NCBI RefSeq assembly: GCF_003369915.1
Contig: NC_046674.1
Coordinates: forward strand, 23,935,657 to 23,999,656
Direction: 5' to 3'
DNA from: Drosophila miranda
Lineage: Eukaryota; Arthropoda; Insecta; Diptera; Drosophilidae
DNA length: 64,000 nt
Shown: positions 22,691 through 34,571 of the stretch, piece after piece
How the letters are laid out: each line of letters starts with the position of its first letter
Position numbering within the stretch: position 1 is the first letter of the stretch
The notes under the pieces: model-generated
What the model was told of the DNA's origin: nothing
The model's input: only the letters and a program-made list of their open reading frames with translations
Databases searched by the model: none
Translations under genes and position numbers: made by a program

Positions 22691-25600
22691 ACGCAGTAAC
22701 GGATCTCCTTCGATTGGGAGTTTGTTTGTTTTTCATTTTATTTCTATGGTTATTGCTAAAATATAATATTTATAGACACACGCTTTCGTGATCTCCTTAA
22801 GAGCTGAAATCCGCCCGACAGTCATTTATTCAACTAAAGCGAGGGACTCATACCACATGAAAATCCGGTGCTCTGCAAACTGTTAATTGTTCCATTTAAC
22901 AGCTTGGATGAGTACGATTTCAGACCCATTCGCTGCTCACTCTTCGCCATATGCGGAACAGGGTCTGAAAGGGCTTAACCGTAATGCGGGGGGGCCACTT
23001 ATGTGAGAGGGCATCAAATCGGCTTTCGTCACACTCTCCCTCTCTACCCATCTCACTCTCACTCTCTCGTGCTGTTCTCTCTTTCAGACGAACACACAGC
23101 CATGCGAGTATGTGAATAAAAGTGCAAATTCATGTTTAGTTTGACAAAATCTGTTTAAATCCAAAGAGCAAATGCCAGCAGTCAACTCCGCTCAGCTCTC
23201 TCGCATGGGAAGGATTTGAGAGGAGGAAGCGGAAATCACAATCAGGAAGCAGAAGCAGCAGGATTCAGAAGGTAAATGGGTTCCTGGCTTCTGGGGCTGT
23301 GGGTCAAAGGGAATTATCCGCTGTCAATGAGCTCCCAGTGGAAGAACACGGACCAAGACACGAATACTTGTTGCTTGAAAAGGCAATTTTCACACTCATT
23401 AAAAATTTGCATAATTACACCAGCCTCCCCCCAAGCGGAGTCGGAGCTCGGTGCCCCAAACGGAGGACTCGAGGACACTACGGACACTCATAGCCTGCAG
23501 CCGGAACGCAAATGAGCTTTCCATGGGACTCCAGCGTGAAGAGTCGCGGCCCTCTAAGCGCCACGCGAATGTTGAATTATAAATGCATGGAAATTAAAAA
23601 CAATTACATGAAATTACATTTAACACCCCCACACAAACACACACACAAATATGTATATATTTAAACAAATAAACTGTGCATAATGATGCTAATCCCTTAA
23701 GTCAGCCCACGGAGAGGCCATCGGTGTGGACAGGGTGTGGCTGAAAAACGGGCTATCAATTTGCATTGCGTTTGGCTCATTAGCGTCCAGGCTGCCGCTT
23801 GCCACTTGTGCATTCTGCCTGTCTATGGAATATTTATACAATTTATTGCCTTGTGTACAACATTCGTCCTCCGAGAGTAGATTCAGAGGTTACAATCAAA
23901 AGAAAACTTCACAATTGTTATCATATTCATCTGAAAAATTCGAGAACACTGTACGTGCATTGATTGTGCAATATTATGCATTGATACATTTGTATGTTTG
24001 TGCATTATCAATACGTTATTTTGGAGCACACCTCGCCGTTCAACCGCTCATGAAATTTGACAAAATATTGCGGTTTTCGCAGTGTCCTGTTCGGAGCTGC
24101 GCACACATTCCATAAGCTTGAATTACAGCGAAAGCCAGAAAAATATTTATTTTACATATTTTCGATGGCCGATAGCTACCATAAAGCATACTCGAAAAGC
24201 GAGTAATTAAATGTCAACAGTTTTGAGTCGGACAAAGAGCCAGCAAACAGTTGTTATTCGATGAAGAAACCAAATTGCATTCCACTAAAAGGCGAGCAGA
24301 TTCGATGGCAGAGATTATCAAATGACAGAACAAAAATATTTAAAGCTTTCCCCCACCATTTTCTGGGCATCAAGTTTGAATAATATTCAAGACATCCAAC
24401 TAGGCAAGGAGACACTCCCGACTCCCACAGACTTGTTCAAACTTATTGGCCAGAATCGCGGAATTTGCAGTGAAAACTGCTGCGTCGCTAAGCCGTAAGT
24501 CCGACAAGAAAAATCACTTTTCCCCACCCGACGAACAGGACAGCAGAGGCCATGAGAAGGAGGACAGGGATTTGGCAGAGATTTGCTTTCGATTTTCGAT
24601 TCAGACTCCGATTTCCGACTGAGTCCCGCTTAATATGCCAAACACAATTTGACTTTTATTCAATATGCAAAAGATACGCGTCAATTTGTTGTTTGTCTGC
24701 TCAACTTTTTAATCTTCATTCTCTGGGCTTCCACTGCCCTCCACCTCGTGGAGGAGTCGAGGCGAGTCGAGTGCACTTTAAGTCTTTAATCGGGAGATGC
24801 TCACGTGGCTGGCATTAACTTCGGGCTAGTGGCAACATAAAAGATGTTGCGGCCAGATTTATGTTGGCAGTTTTACAGTTATTTTAAGCACTACCCTAGA
24901 CAAACCGAGTTAGTCCAAGTCCGAGTCCAAGTCCGAGCGGAGGCGAGGCGAGGTGAGGCTAGCAGCGAGGAGAGCTACTTAAGCCCGTGCTGAGCAAACT
25001 TTTGCAACTATTAAAGTATTAAGTAGAAGTGGATAAAGAGAAGCTACCGCAGTCAGCTAACTGTAAATGCATTCCTGCCACAGCAACAGCAACAGCAACA
25101 ATAACAGCAACAGCAACAGCAACAACGACGGCAGCAGCATCAGGTTGCAATGGAAAACTTTGTCTTGGACTGCTCTACTTATGCGGCATGCCCCAACACT
25201 TTCTGTTTGTTCGAGGACAAGGCAAAAACTGGCTTAAGCACACATAATAAGCGTTGGGTACCGTGCCCCGTGGTGTGGGTGTGTGACTGGGTCAGAGCAT
25301 GTGTGTGTGCGCCAGGGTTGCCAGCTGCATTGAATAGTCAATGGAATCCATTAGATAATGTCTATCTACACTGTGATTTTCTTGCACGAAACGAACAAAA
25401 GAAAACTGGGGTTACACTTCTCAGACAAACTTTCAGATAAATATGCAGGACACATGACAACCCTGCCTGAGTCCCTTTGCGCTTAACATTTTTTGACACA
25501 TGATAAGAGCAAAACGAAATGTCAAATGTTTTTCAGCTTCCTACCACTCTTTCTCCCCAGCCCCCCTGTCCATCCGCCCCGCATTTTTCCTATAATATGC

Positions 25601-26300
25601 ATCCTCTTTAGCCTTAAATCAATGTTGACAAAAGTTTTATTGGATAAGTTTGTTTAACGACAAGCAAAAGTACGAATAGACGCACACGAAAGGGCAGGTA
25701 AAAAGACGAAAAGTTCTACTTTTTGTTGAAAAATCAAATTGAGCAAAAGTTGATCTCAAACAGAAAAAGAGGAGAGTGGAAAGCTTGAAAAGTTTTCTGC
25801 AAAAATCGTTGGACGCGATAAGTTTGTAATTTGATTTGTGCTCAATGTGCGCGCAATTGATTAGCCATTCTACCAGTTCATGAATACCCTGAATGCTCTG
25901 GTACTCACACTCGCACTAACACACATACATTCAACAGCTTCTTATTCACCTTGCTGCCAAGAGCAGGTCTGGAGGCAGGAGGTCCTGCTACTACTATCTT
26001 CATTTGAAAGTTCGCCCTCTGCTCCACTAAAATTTTGCGGCAAGCACTAACAACTGTTGCAGGACTCTTTCCCACACACACAGATACACGCCCACCAACA
26101 GACTGGCAGCATTGTGGCTTCCGACCGCAGACTCCTGCTGTTTAATATGCTGTTAAATTGCATTAAAATTTGAAAGAGTTGGCATGCAATCGGGGTTTTG
26201 GTCAGGCCTTCTTCCATGTGGTGCTTGTGCCAGTGCTGGTTCTGGCTGGCTTCCTAGATAAGCGCATTACAAGCTGCAGATCAGTGTGACCGTTTATGGT
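22691..26300. other. Non-coding region, no supported gene
   Basis: Only short ORFs of repetitive composition. (CAGCAA)n-like sequence at 25080-25140 gives an alanine/threonine-rich frame that I do not call. I see no splice-linked exon chain, RNA gene or promoter cluster. Confidence 0.5.
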
Positions 26301-26306
26301 AGAACC

Positions 26307-26730
26307 AGGCAGGCTCCAGTTTTCACTTACTTTTGCGTTTTCAGCCAAAAAGTTTCGTTTTTGTTTTAAGGTGCTCCCGTTTTCACACATTTGTGGCACA
26401 TTTTCTTATGTACTGTTAAGCGCACAACATCCTCTGTTATCGATTACCAATTATTATAAATCATCAATGGTTTAAGGACCAAATGTTAGGTTAGGTTAGA
26501 GAACAAATATTTATAAAGAAGGCACGAGTTAAATTACCTTGATAATGGTCTCAAATTTATGTTAATACATCAACAAGTCTTATATTTTTTTCTTTTTTCT
26601 TAAGATTCATTTTGTTGTTCGTTAGAAAAGTGTTTCCGTTTTGAAAACGGACAAATCTTGAGCTTTGTGTAAACGGGAGCACCAAATATTTCGTTTTCAA
26701 CAGTAATTTGGATATTTTTTGCGACATTGA
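26307..26730. mobile_element. Dispersed, imperfectly inverted repeat element (MITE-like)
   Basis: Two arms face each other. The left arm has AGGCAGGCTCC (26307-26317) and then GGTGCTCCCGTTTTCACAC (about 26370-26388). The right arm has GTGTAAACGGGAGCACC (about 26668-26684) and then TTTCGTTTTCAACAG. A related copy lies at 60977-61136 and shares CTGTTAAGCGCACA (26413-26426) exactly, in inverse orientation, along with AAACGGGAGCAC and the GGAGCCTG end. No coding capacity is present. This looks like a non-autonomous transposable element; its family and exact ends are not determined. Confidence 0.6.
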
Positions 26731-26856
26731 ATATATACTTTTTTGTATTTTTCATAAGGTATATAGAGATACTGTATTCTGATTTTTCCGACAGTGAATA
26801 TATACTTTTTTGTATTTTTTATAAAGTATATAGAGATACTGTATTCTGATTTTCAA
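26723..26856. repeat. 67-bp tandem duplication
   Basis: The unit beginning GACATTGAATATATACTTTT at 26723 recurs at 26790 (GACAGTGAATATATACTTTT). It includes GTATATAGAGATACTGTATT in both copies, with only a few differences. It abuts the dispersed element and may be part of it. Confidence 0.8.
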
Positions 26857-28684
26857 GAAACGACATGGTCTCTTGGAAAACATACGCAAACTGAACGCAG
26901 AGCTCAAATGTCAGCCAGCAGTAATTGCCTAGGAAAATAATTGAAAATGAATTGAGAGCGTGGAGTGACCAGGATCCTGCTCCTGCCGCTGCTCCTTACT
27001 CTGACCCAGCCCCTGCCGCTGCCCCTATCCCTGTTATTGCTCAGGACCGACCAGAGTGAGAGCTTGTAGCGCATTTAAAATGCAATAACCGGATTAGATT
27101 GTGTTGCTGCCGCATCAGCATGTCCTCGCCGGACTCGCAGTTGTTGCTGTTGTCGCATGTTACTCTGGTATTTATAGAGTTTTAACGCAATCGCAATTTC
27201 GGTTGACATTTTGCGCTCTCGGCCATTTTCCATCCTCCATCCTCCATTGTGCTCTCTGCCGTGGCCGCTGGCTGTCGATAGACGTCTACAGGTAGCTCGT
27301 TGCTGTTGCTGGCCCCCAACTTCAGCCCCAAACAAAGCAGCTTCCCATCTTCCTGGCCTCCCAGCTCCCGCTCCCGCTCCCGCAACAGACACACACGTAT
27401 CGCTGTCTGCTTTATGAAAAATGCATTTTGTCTGTCGTCGCTGTTCCATGAAGCGCACCACGGCCGTGTGGCTAATATTATTTCATTTGGCTTTGGAATA
27501 CGCCATTCTGTGGCTGATACTTTATTTTGTCATTTGAAAATTTCTATTCATTTCTATTTAAGTGGCATTAAATGAAAATGCTTCAATTGGTCTCCGATGT
27601 TACTATTGGAGCTTACATATTGAATGGATTTTCAAGATTGTGGGTATCTTTAAACAACATGAAATTGAGAAAATGTCCACAAAAAAGGAAAAGAGTTGAA
27701 GAAGAATCACCAATATGAGAGAGTCATGAGAATGACTGGTCTAAAAAAAGTCACAGAACTGAAAAGACCAGCTTGTTAAGTGTTTTTCTAGAATATTTTG
27801 GATTTGCTGTTGGACCGATTGTTCCTATAAAGATACCTGCATAAGAAAGCATATTTTTAATCATTCAAAAAACCTTTCAGCTCTAAAGAAAAGAAATTGC
27901 CAGGAAGGAAAGGCACTCGTGCATACATAATTCTATGTCCAACGATAAAATCAGAATATCATAAGCAAATCACTTAGAAAGCTAATCAAATATTCGAAAT
28001 TTCACTTTTTCGTTTATGTATGCCAAAATGTGAGTGATTTTCCAAGATTTGTTTAAATCTGGCTTTTTTTTTGGCTCACACCCATCTGCACGAATCACTT
28101 TTAAAAATAAATATCATAATTTTTGTTCAGCCCAGTTCGGCCTTCCATCAATCACAAATTTGACACTTGCAACACCTGTGGCTGTGTAAGCCGCAGCATC
28201 CACATCCCCTTGGCAACCACTACCCCTGCCTGTTCCCTTGCTCTGCCCTGCAGTCCTTTTCGGGGGAGGATTTTTTTATAGCGTATATGCCATATTGATG
28301 TTCGTACAAATTAAACCGAATGCAAATAAGTCAATTTCTGCTCAAACACGAGCGAAATTAATGTGGTACAAAATAAATACGACAAGATAAATGTATTTGG
28401 CATTGAGCGGGTGCCAAGTAACAAGATAAACGGATCCCCATCCCCATCCGTATCCGTATCCGTGTCCCCGATGTGCTAATAAAAATACACGAGTCCGGGT
28501 CCTGGGCCGTGTCCTTGCAGACGGCGTGTGAAGAGTGCCCCTGGCCCTGTGTTTCCCTGTGTTTTCTCTCACGTTTAGCATTTCAAAAGGCGAATTGTTT
28601 ATTTTTTTGTGCTTTTCCTTTTCCTCTTTCCTTGAGCTTTTCCATTCAACGCTATTTATCAGCCTTTGCCTCTTCCCATCTCTC

Positions 28685-28707
28685 CCTCTCTCTCTCTCTC
28701 TCTCTCT
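28685..28707. repeat. (CT)n microsatellite
   Basis: Uninterrupted CT dinucleotides, 23 bases. Confidence 0.85.
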
Positions 28708-31417
28708 ATCTGGCTTTCCTTTGTAACCCAAGCTTACTTTCGTAGCTCGCTTTTGCAGTTAACTTCTTTGTAGTTTCGCTTGCTTATTCATTTCCCTTTT
28801 CCCACACACGTGAAAAGTTATTTTTTTTCTCCCACAATGAAAATGAAACGCATTCGTCCTCTCTCTTTGGAAGTGTGGAAAATAAGCGCAAAGCTGGAAA
28901 ACTTGTCACGTGATAAACTCCGAAAGGAAAAGAATGTCACGTACCAAGAACGCAGCGACAACCTTTGCCACTTAAAGTTTTAAGCTCTGAGACAGAAATA
29001 TGTTTTAATTCCATAATCAGCTTGCACTTGGCCGAAAACCAAAATCAATTCCCCATTGTTTGGCCAGCTAGAATGAAGGACCCATCCCATCCCATTCCAT
29101 CCCATCCCATTCTGATCCCCGAAAAATCGCAGCATACTTTGGCGTGCGACAAATGCTGGTCACGTATAGCCCCCACCCCATTCAGAGGGCGAGGGACAGA
29201 TGTTGGGGTGCACTTAGCATTGCTACATAATTTCTGATGGCGCCATTTTAAGAATTATGAATGCCACGTGACTTTTGCCGGGCAAATGAAAGGACCCGGA
29301 AATCAGGGATGGGAATTTCAATGCTGAGCAATACCGGAATGATACACTTTTAAGGTTGTTGCCAGAAAATGAGTCCCAAAGAATGATATTTTTATAGGTG
29401 TATGAATCAGTATGGGTGTTTTTTTTTTAAATCGGAGTTTACGGAACTGTATGATCATGAAGGAATAGGACAGCCCAGCTGATGGCAGGGGACACTCTCT
29501 CTCCTGCGAATTGCCTTCCCTTCAGACAAAAAGCCGTTGAGTGTTAAGTTTTGCAATCGAACCCTGTAAAGATATATACAATTTGTAGCCCTATTAAAAC
29601 CTACCCTATACGAGCACTTACATTGAGCTGTTTAAGGCTTTTTAGATTAAGCTATCCGTACGGGTGTCCTCCTGAACATCCTTCTTATAAACTGATAAAC
29701 TATTCACCATTTTATCTATTTAAATCAAAGGTGTTTTTATTGCCTGTAAACCTAAGAGTACAATTCGAAGCCCTTTAGCCCCACAAGCCTCCCGATATGT
29801 GGCGGAGGCTTAAAGCTGCTCGGCTTTCGAGCTGAATTTTAATTTATATCGTCTGGCAGAGAGCGGCCTGCCCTTGTGGCACCTCTGTGACCGGTCAAAG
29901 GTGTCACACATAAACCATTCAATCTGACAGTCAGCAGTCAGTCGGAGGAGGGAGAAAAGCGAGACACAACCGATAGAGAATGACAATGCCCAGCGTTGAC
30001 CGCAGTCAAACTTTCGATTTCAGTTTGTTAACGTGGCAAACAGGACACAGGTATACAGGTATACAGGACACGTTGCCACAGCACCATTTCACCATTTCAC
30101 CGTTAGGTGGGTTAGCCGTGTGCTGCAATTTATTTTTTCTGCACATTTGTAGAGAGTATTGGTCGGTTTTTGCTTCTGCCCCTCGTTCCACATTTCCACA
30201 CTCATTTCGGTGGTGCAAATTGCGCACGAAACATGCGAGTGGGTGTGTGGGTGGGTGGTTGTTGCAAAAAACCAATTTGTAATAAAGACGGAGAGGAGAG
30301 ACATGTTCCCGTACTACTCCCACCCGTATTGTGGGGCGGAATGAATGAATGGTGTGGCGTGGCGTGGCGTGGAGGAGGATTATGTGGCATCAAAAGATGT
30401 TGACACATCACGCAGTCGGTGTTGTTGGTGTCTCTGTCTCTGTATCTGGCATTTGAATGCTTTCAATTAACTCTATGTAGATAAATAGGAGAAACTTGCC
30501 GCGTTGATTGTGCCACAGTTACTCCGGAGAGCGGATCCTTGCTTTAAAGGCTCGCAAAGCGCACAACAAAAATGAAACATTGCACAACAGTAAATTACGC
30601 GAGGGCTGGGGCAAAATGGCGCTGGCGGAAATTGCATTATCAGCGTCAAAAGAGCAAAGGCGCACAGACAACGTTGCAGGCCCCCACCCCACACCGCCCC
30701 TCTTGGTGGCATGTTTTGCCGCCGGCTTTTGCCGCTTCCACTTCCTGCCCCGCCGTGGCGACGAGACAATGAGTTGTGATAGCACAACTTTTGCAGCGGC
30801 GTCGCATAATTACACTTACACGGGAAGAGCGGGGAGAGCGGGGAGAGGGGAGAGTGGCAAGGGGCAAGTGGCAGCCAGAGCGAGTTACTGTTACTCAAGA
30901 CTGATGAGCAGTTTATGACTTGACGCTTTCGCAGGGCTTTTAATACCGTTATTGTGGCGCATTTGTAACTGGCAGTTAATAACGGACACGATGCGACGCG
31001 CTGCAGTTCCAGCTCCAGCTCCAGCTCCAGCTGCAAAGTGGATTACCCCCGGTTGGCCATTGTCTGTGTGTGGCATGCCCCGTTCATGATCGTTCAAGCC
31101 CATCATCCGCAGCATTTATATGAAATTTTAATGAATTGTAAAGCCAGGACATCTTGGAGCAGCCAGAAGCAGGGATACCACATACCACACACATGTGCTC
31201 TATCTGACAAACATTATCAGACAGAGAGACAGACGGAGAGAGAGGGAGAGAGCTGGAGAGCGGGTCTCCACTTCAAGTTCAATAAAGTTGAGTGCCTCGC
31301 ACAAATGGAAATTTTACGCATACGCCATCTGAGAGAAAGAAAAGCGGGGAAAAGTGCCCTTTAAAATCACTTTATTATGCGAGCGTGTGAGAGCATTTTC
31401 CAACCCCAGCCTCCCCC

Positions 31418-31420
<3 letters not shown>

Positions 31421-31456
<36 letters not shown>
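31421..31456. repeat. (TG)18 microsatellite
   Basis: Eighteen uninterrupted TG units following a C-run. Confidence 0.95.
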
Positions 31457-31457
<1 letters not shown>

Positions 31458-32790
31458 ACACATTTGTTGGGGCGACAATTTATAAGAAAATTCCAATCGA
31501 ACTCCGGGCATCGCTGGGCAAATGTCTTTTGGCCGATAAAAACGTACCCGGCACGCGCTTTAATCATGAAAAATCATATTGAATGCTCCGCTCGACCCCG
31601 TCCCCCGTGCATCCAGGATAGTAGTAGGCGTGGCAGCCATTAAATGAATATTTCAACAAATTTGCCTTTACAAGCTCTCGCTCTGCAGGATATCTGAGAG
31701 GAGACACACACACACCCACACACTCGCCAAACAGCTGCACAATTTCCGTAGAAAACTTAGCATTGGAAACTTTTGTGTGCGACTTCTGCCAACAGCAAAA
31801 TCAACAACAACAAGAACAATAGGAAGGGAGCTCAAACTTTGGGAAGAAGCTGCTTTTTAAATGCCCTTTAGATCTGATTTATTGACGGCCAGCGAGTAGC
31901 CTATCTAGAACATAAATTTTGTGTATATTTTGTATATTTTGTGTTTAACATGTTACAGCAGGAAGCTTTTACCAACAAAAAGAAGCCTCTATTAGATCTA
32001 GGATATCTATCTTTATCCCTCTTTCTTCAGAGAGAGTCCCTCTTTAAATAACTGCAGCTTACATTTCGATGGAGATAATAATTTCTTCACAAAGCTCTTT
32101 AGCTTGTTGTTGTCTCCCTCTTTAGTCAAAGCTAATGTCTGGATCGGAATACCCTTCCAGGCATACCCTTCTCTGACAAGTTGGAAGTTTCCGCCGCATG
32201 CATTTCAATTGCGTTGCCGTCGACGCCAACGTCGACATTTACATGCCAAGTCATTGGCCAAAGTATTCCTCCCCCAAAACCCCGAACCCCCACGAATGCC
32301 AGCACCCATGGAGAGCGGCCGCCTGCACTGTGTCTTACATCTCTTTGACTCTAATAGATTTTAATCAGCCGCAGGACATACGCCTGGACGACGACAACGA
32401 CAACGACGACGACATGCTGTTATGGCCCCAAACCGCTTGGCGACAATCGCAATTTCTCCAAGAGAATCGCCCCCAGGGGCCTGGCCTGGCCGTCGCAGGC
32501 TTTAATTATGCCAGTTGTGGAATTAAAAGTATGAAAAAAGGAACACGAATATTAAATTTTTTGGGCATATTTTTCCAAGTATTTAAATGGGAGCTCAGAA
32601 CACACTTTTCATCCCCAATTTGGTTCTAGCCAGCGGCCGGCGAAGCACTCACAAAAGTAGATGAGTGTTAAGGTGTGAGTGCTGGGGAAAGCGCGTTTTT
32701 TCCACACAATTTACCCGCAACACCTTCGGGGCAGCGGTGGCGAACACCTCTAATGAGCCACTCCAGACCTAAGCACTTTCCACCCGACCC

Positions 32791-32792
<2 letters not shown>

Positions 32793-32824
<32 letters not shown>
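32793..32824. repeat. (CA)16 microsatellite
   Basis: Sixteen uninterrupted CA units; a shorter CA-rich stretch lies at about 32873-32892. Confidence 0.95.
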
Positions 32825-32825
<1 letters not shown>

Positions 32826-33746
32826 CCTTGAAACTTGCTGCACTTTTCAGCACTTCGACACGTTCTCCCATACACACATACACACACACACACGAGGCGG
32901 TGAGGAGGTAAGGAGGTGTGGCGAAAGAGTATTTTCTCTTTTTTGCGTAATTGGCCAAATGCTGAGTGATGTGGCCGGACGGGCGACTTTATGGCCAAGA
33001 GAGAGTGGCGGAAAAGTGGCGAACAAATTTAATACCCTTATCGGTATCCGTTGCTGGCCATAAAATGGCCCGCATAAACCAGAAGGGGATGCGGAAGAGC
33101 ATTACACATTTCGTTTGGCCCATCTGAAATATCAGCCATGGACATCTGGGCCAATAAAAGTGTCAAATGAAATGCGTATAATGAGCATCGTTGTCCTCCT
33201 CCAATCGAACGATGTCCGACTGCCGCTGGATGATGACTCCTGACCGACTGCGAAAGTGTTTTAAAATGCAAAGTGTCATTATTTGTGTGCATCGTTAAAT
33301 TTCATTTAAAGCAACGCCATCAACGGCATTAACATCAGCGGCAGCAGATGACAGTATTGCCCTCTGGTATCGCAGGACCCCCCTGGCGGGGGTCACAGCT
33401 TCCGCTTATCTGCTCATTGCGATCTTTATTGGCTGCCGTTATGGTCCTGCGGGTGTCCATAATTCCGCATGTAATTTGATTACCCACACAACCCCCACAA
33501 CCCCCACAATTGTCAAGCATTTCCCCATCCTTCTGTCCCCCTTGATATCAACAACTTCATCGACACTTCGAGGACATTTCCAGGAGGAAACTTTAAGGGG
33601 GAGAGTGGGGCAGAAAACTTAATGTTTGGAGAGTGTGAAGGCAACTCTTAATTAGTCCCATTGTACAAGATTGTATTTGATAATAATCACATTAATTGCT
33701 CATGGTTTAGACGGAATATTCTCAGGTATGTATTTCCCAAAATTTC

Positions 33747-34366
33747 CTAACGAAACGGGGGGTCTTCACCATCGTCATCCTTTACCCTCAGGCAATAACA
33801 CGTAAGCAGCAAAATGCAGATTACCTGGGAGGGGATAGGGAGAGGGTTATGGATTAGGATAGGGATTCGTTACGTGGTAGACCAACGCTTACCGCTGCAA
33901 CCAATGTCAGCTTGAACCAGTGGTGGGTGACCACAAGCTCGACGACCCCTCCCTGGTTCCCAGCAACGATCCAGAGCGACATCTTCCCCAGAAAGTAGCT
34001 TATCAATGCGAAAATAAGCTGAAAGTATCTTGAAATGCATATTAAACTGAAGCTATCTACAGGTTCTCTGACTGCAACACACCATCTGCATAAGCTTGAG
34101 ATTCTGGCGTATCGCCGCATATAGGCCCGCACAGAGGATGGCTATAAGGAAGGAGTTCAAGACGAAGCACATCACGAGCAGAAGTTTGCCTTTCATTGTT
34201 ACCTCGCTTAGGTTTCGACCGCCCTCAATTATGTCCAATACATTGAAAAGCTGTGGAATCGCCATGGGTTTAGCTAAGGACGGATGTCGCTGGGCTAACT
34301 TACTACCAATAAAAGAATGCTAAGCACCACTGAGATCTTTAGAACAAGCACGGTGCAGAAACACAT
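33747..34366 (-). CDS. Small four-pass membrane protein, unknown function
   Basis: Four exons read leftward, all phase 0: 34366-34304, 34250-34083, 34018-33893, 33824-33747; 144 residues. The frame stays open across introns of 53, 64 and 68 bp with GT/AG ends. Hydrophobic segments at about residues 5-24, 41-64, 78-98 and 110-133 make a four-pass integral membrane protein. A short loop with the sequence GGRNLSEVTMKG contains a possible N-glycosylation site (NLS). The C-terminal tail is short and acidic (RVKDDDGEDPPFR). The spacing and lack of a CCG loop argue against a tetraspanin. A related first-segment ORF lies just upstream (34389-34553). I do not recognise a named family. Confidence 0.72.
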
Positions 34367-34388
34367 CTTCTCGACCCTTTTGAAATTT

Positions 34389-34553
34389 TTAAATATTATT
34401 GTTCATCCAGTCCCAAGCATAATTGACAATTTTCTCCACCCAACGGAGAATAGTAAACCAATATGCAAGTACATCAAAGCATAGCAAGAATAGGCGACAC
34501 ACACAGGAGATCTTGAGGGCCCAAACGGGGGTTCTCGAAGGCTCGTTCGCCAT
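34389..34553 (-). CDS. 54-codon ORF with one membrane segment, upstream of the four-pass gene
   Basis: Reads MANEPSRTPVWALKISCVCR and continues as a hydrophobic helix, ending at TAA 22 bp before the ATG of the four-pass gene. Its LKISCVCRLFLLCFDVL resembles the neighbour's LKISVVLSILLLVLFNVL, so it may be a truncated duplicate first exon or the upstream member of a two-ORF transcript. A TATAAA on the same strand (34571-34566) lies only about 13 bp before this ATG. If that box is used, the transcript would start inside this ORF, making it 5' UTR. Status uncertain. Confidence 0.35.
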   Translation of the reverse strand: MANEPSRTPVWALKISCVCRLFLLCFDVLAYWFTILRWVEKIVNYAWDWMNNNI

Positions 34554-34571
34554 GTTTCAGTAGTGTTTATA

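Larger units (their letters stand above)
26860..33740. other. Non-coding region rich in simple repeats
   Basis: No supported gene. It contains pyrimidine, GT and CA microsatellites (listed separately), a G-rich stretch at 30822-30850, CCCATC/CATTC repeats near 29080-29115 and a purine-rich stretch near 31215-31260. The longest ORFs (for example 30473-31036 minus and 32198-32629 plus) have repetitive composition and no recognisable domain. Confidence 0.5.

Noticed and set aside
31421-32910. ORFs rich in HTHTHT or CVCVCV
   Set aside because: Translations of CA/GT microsatellites.
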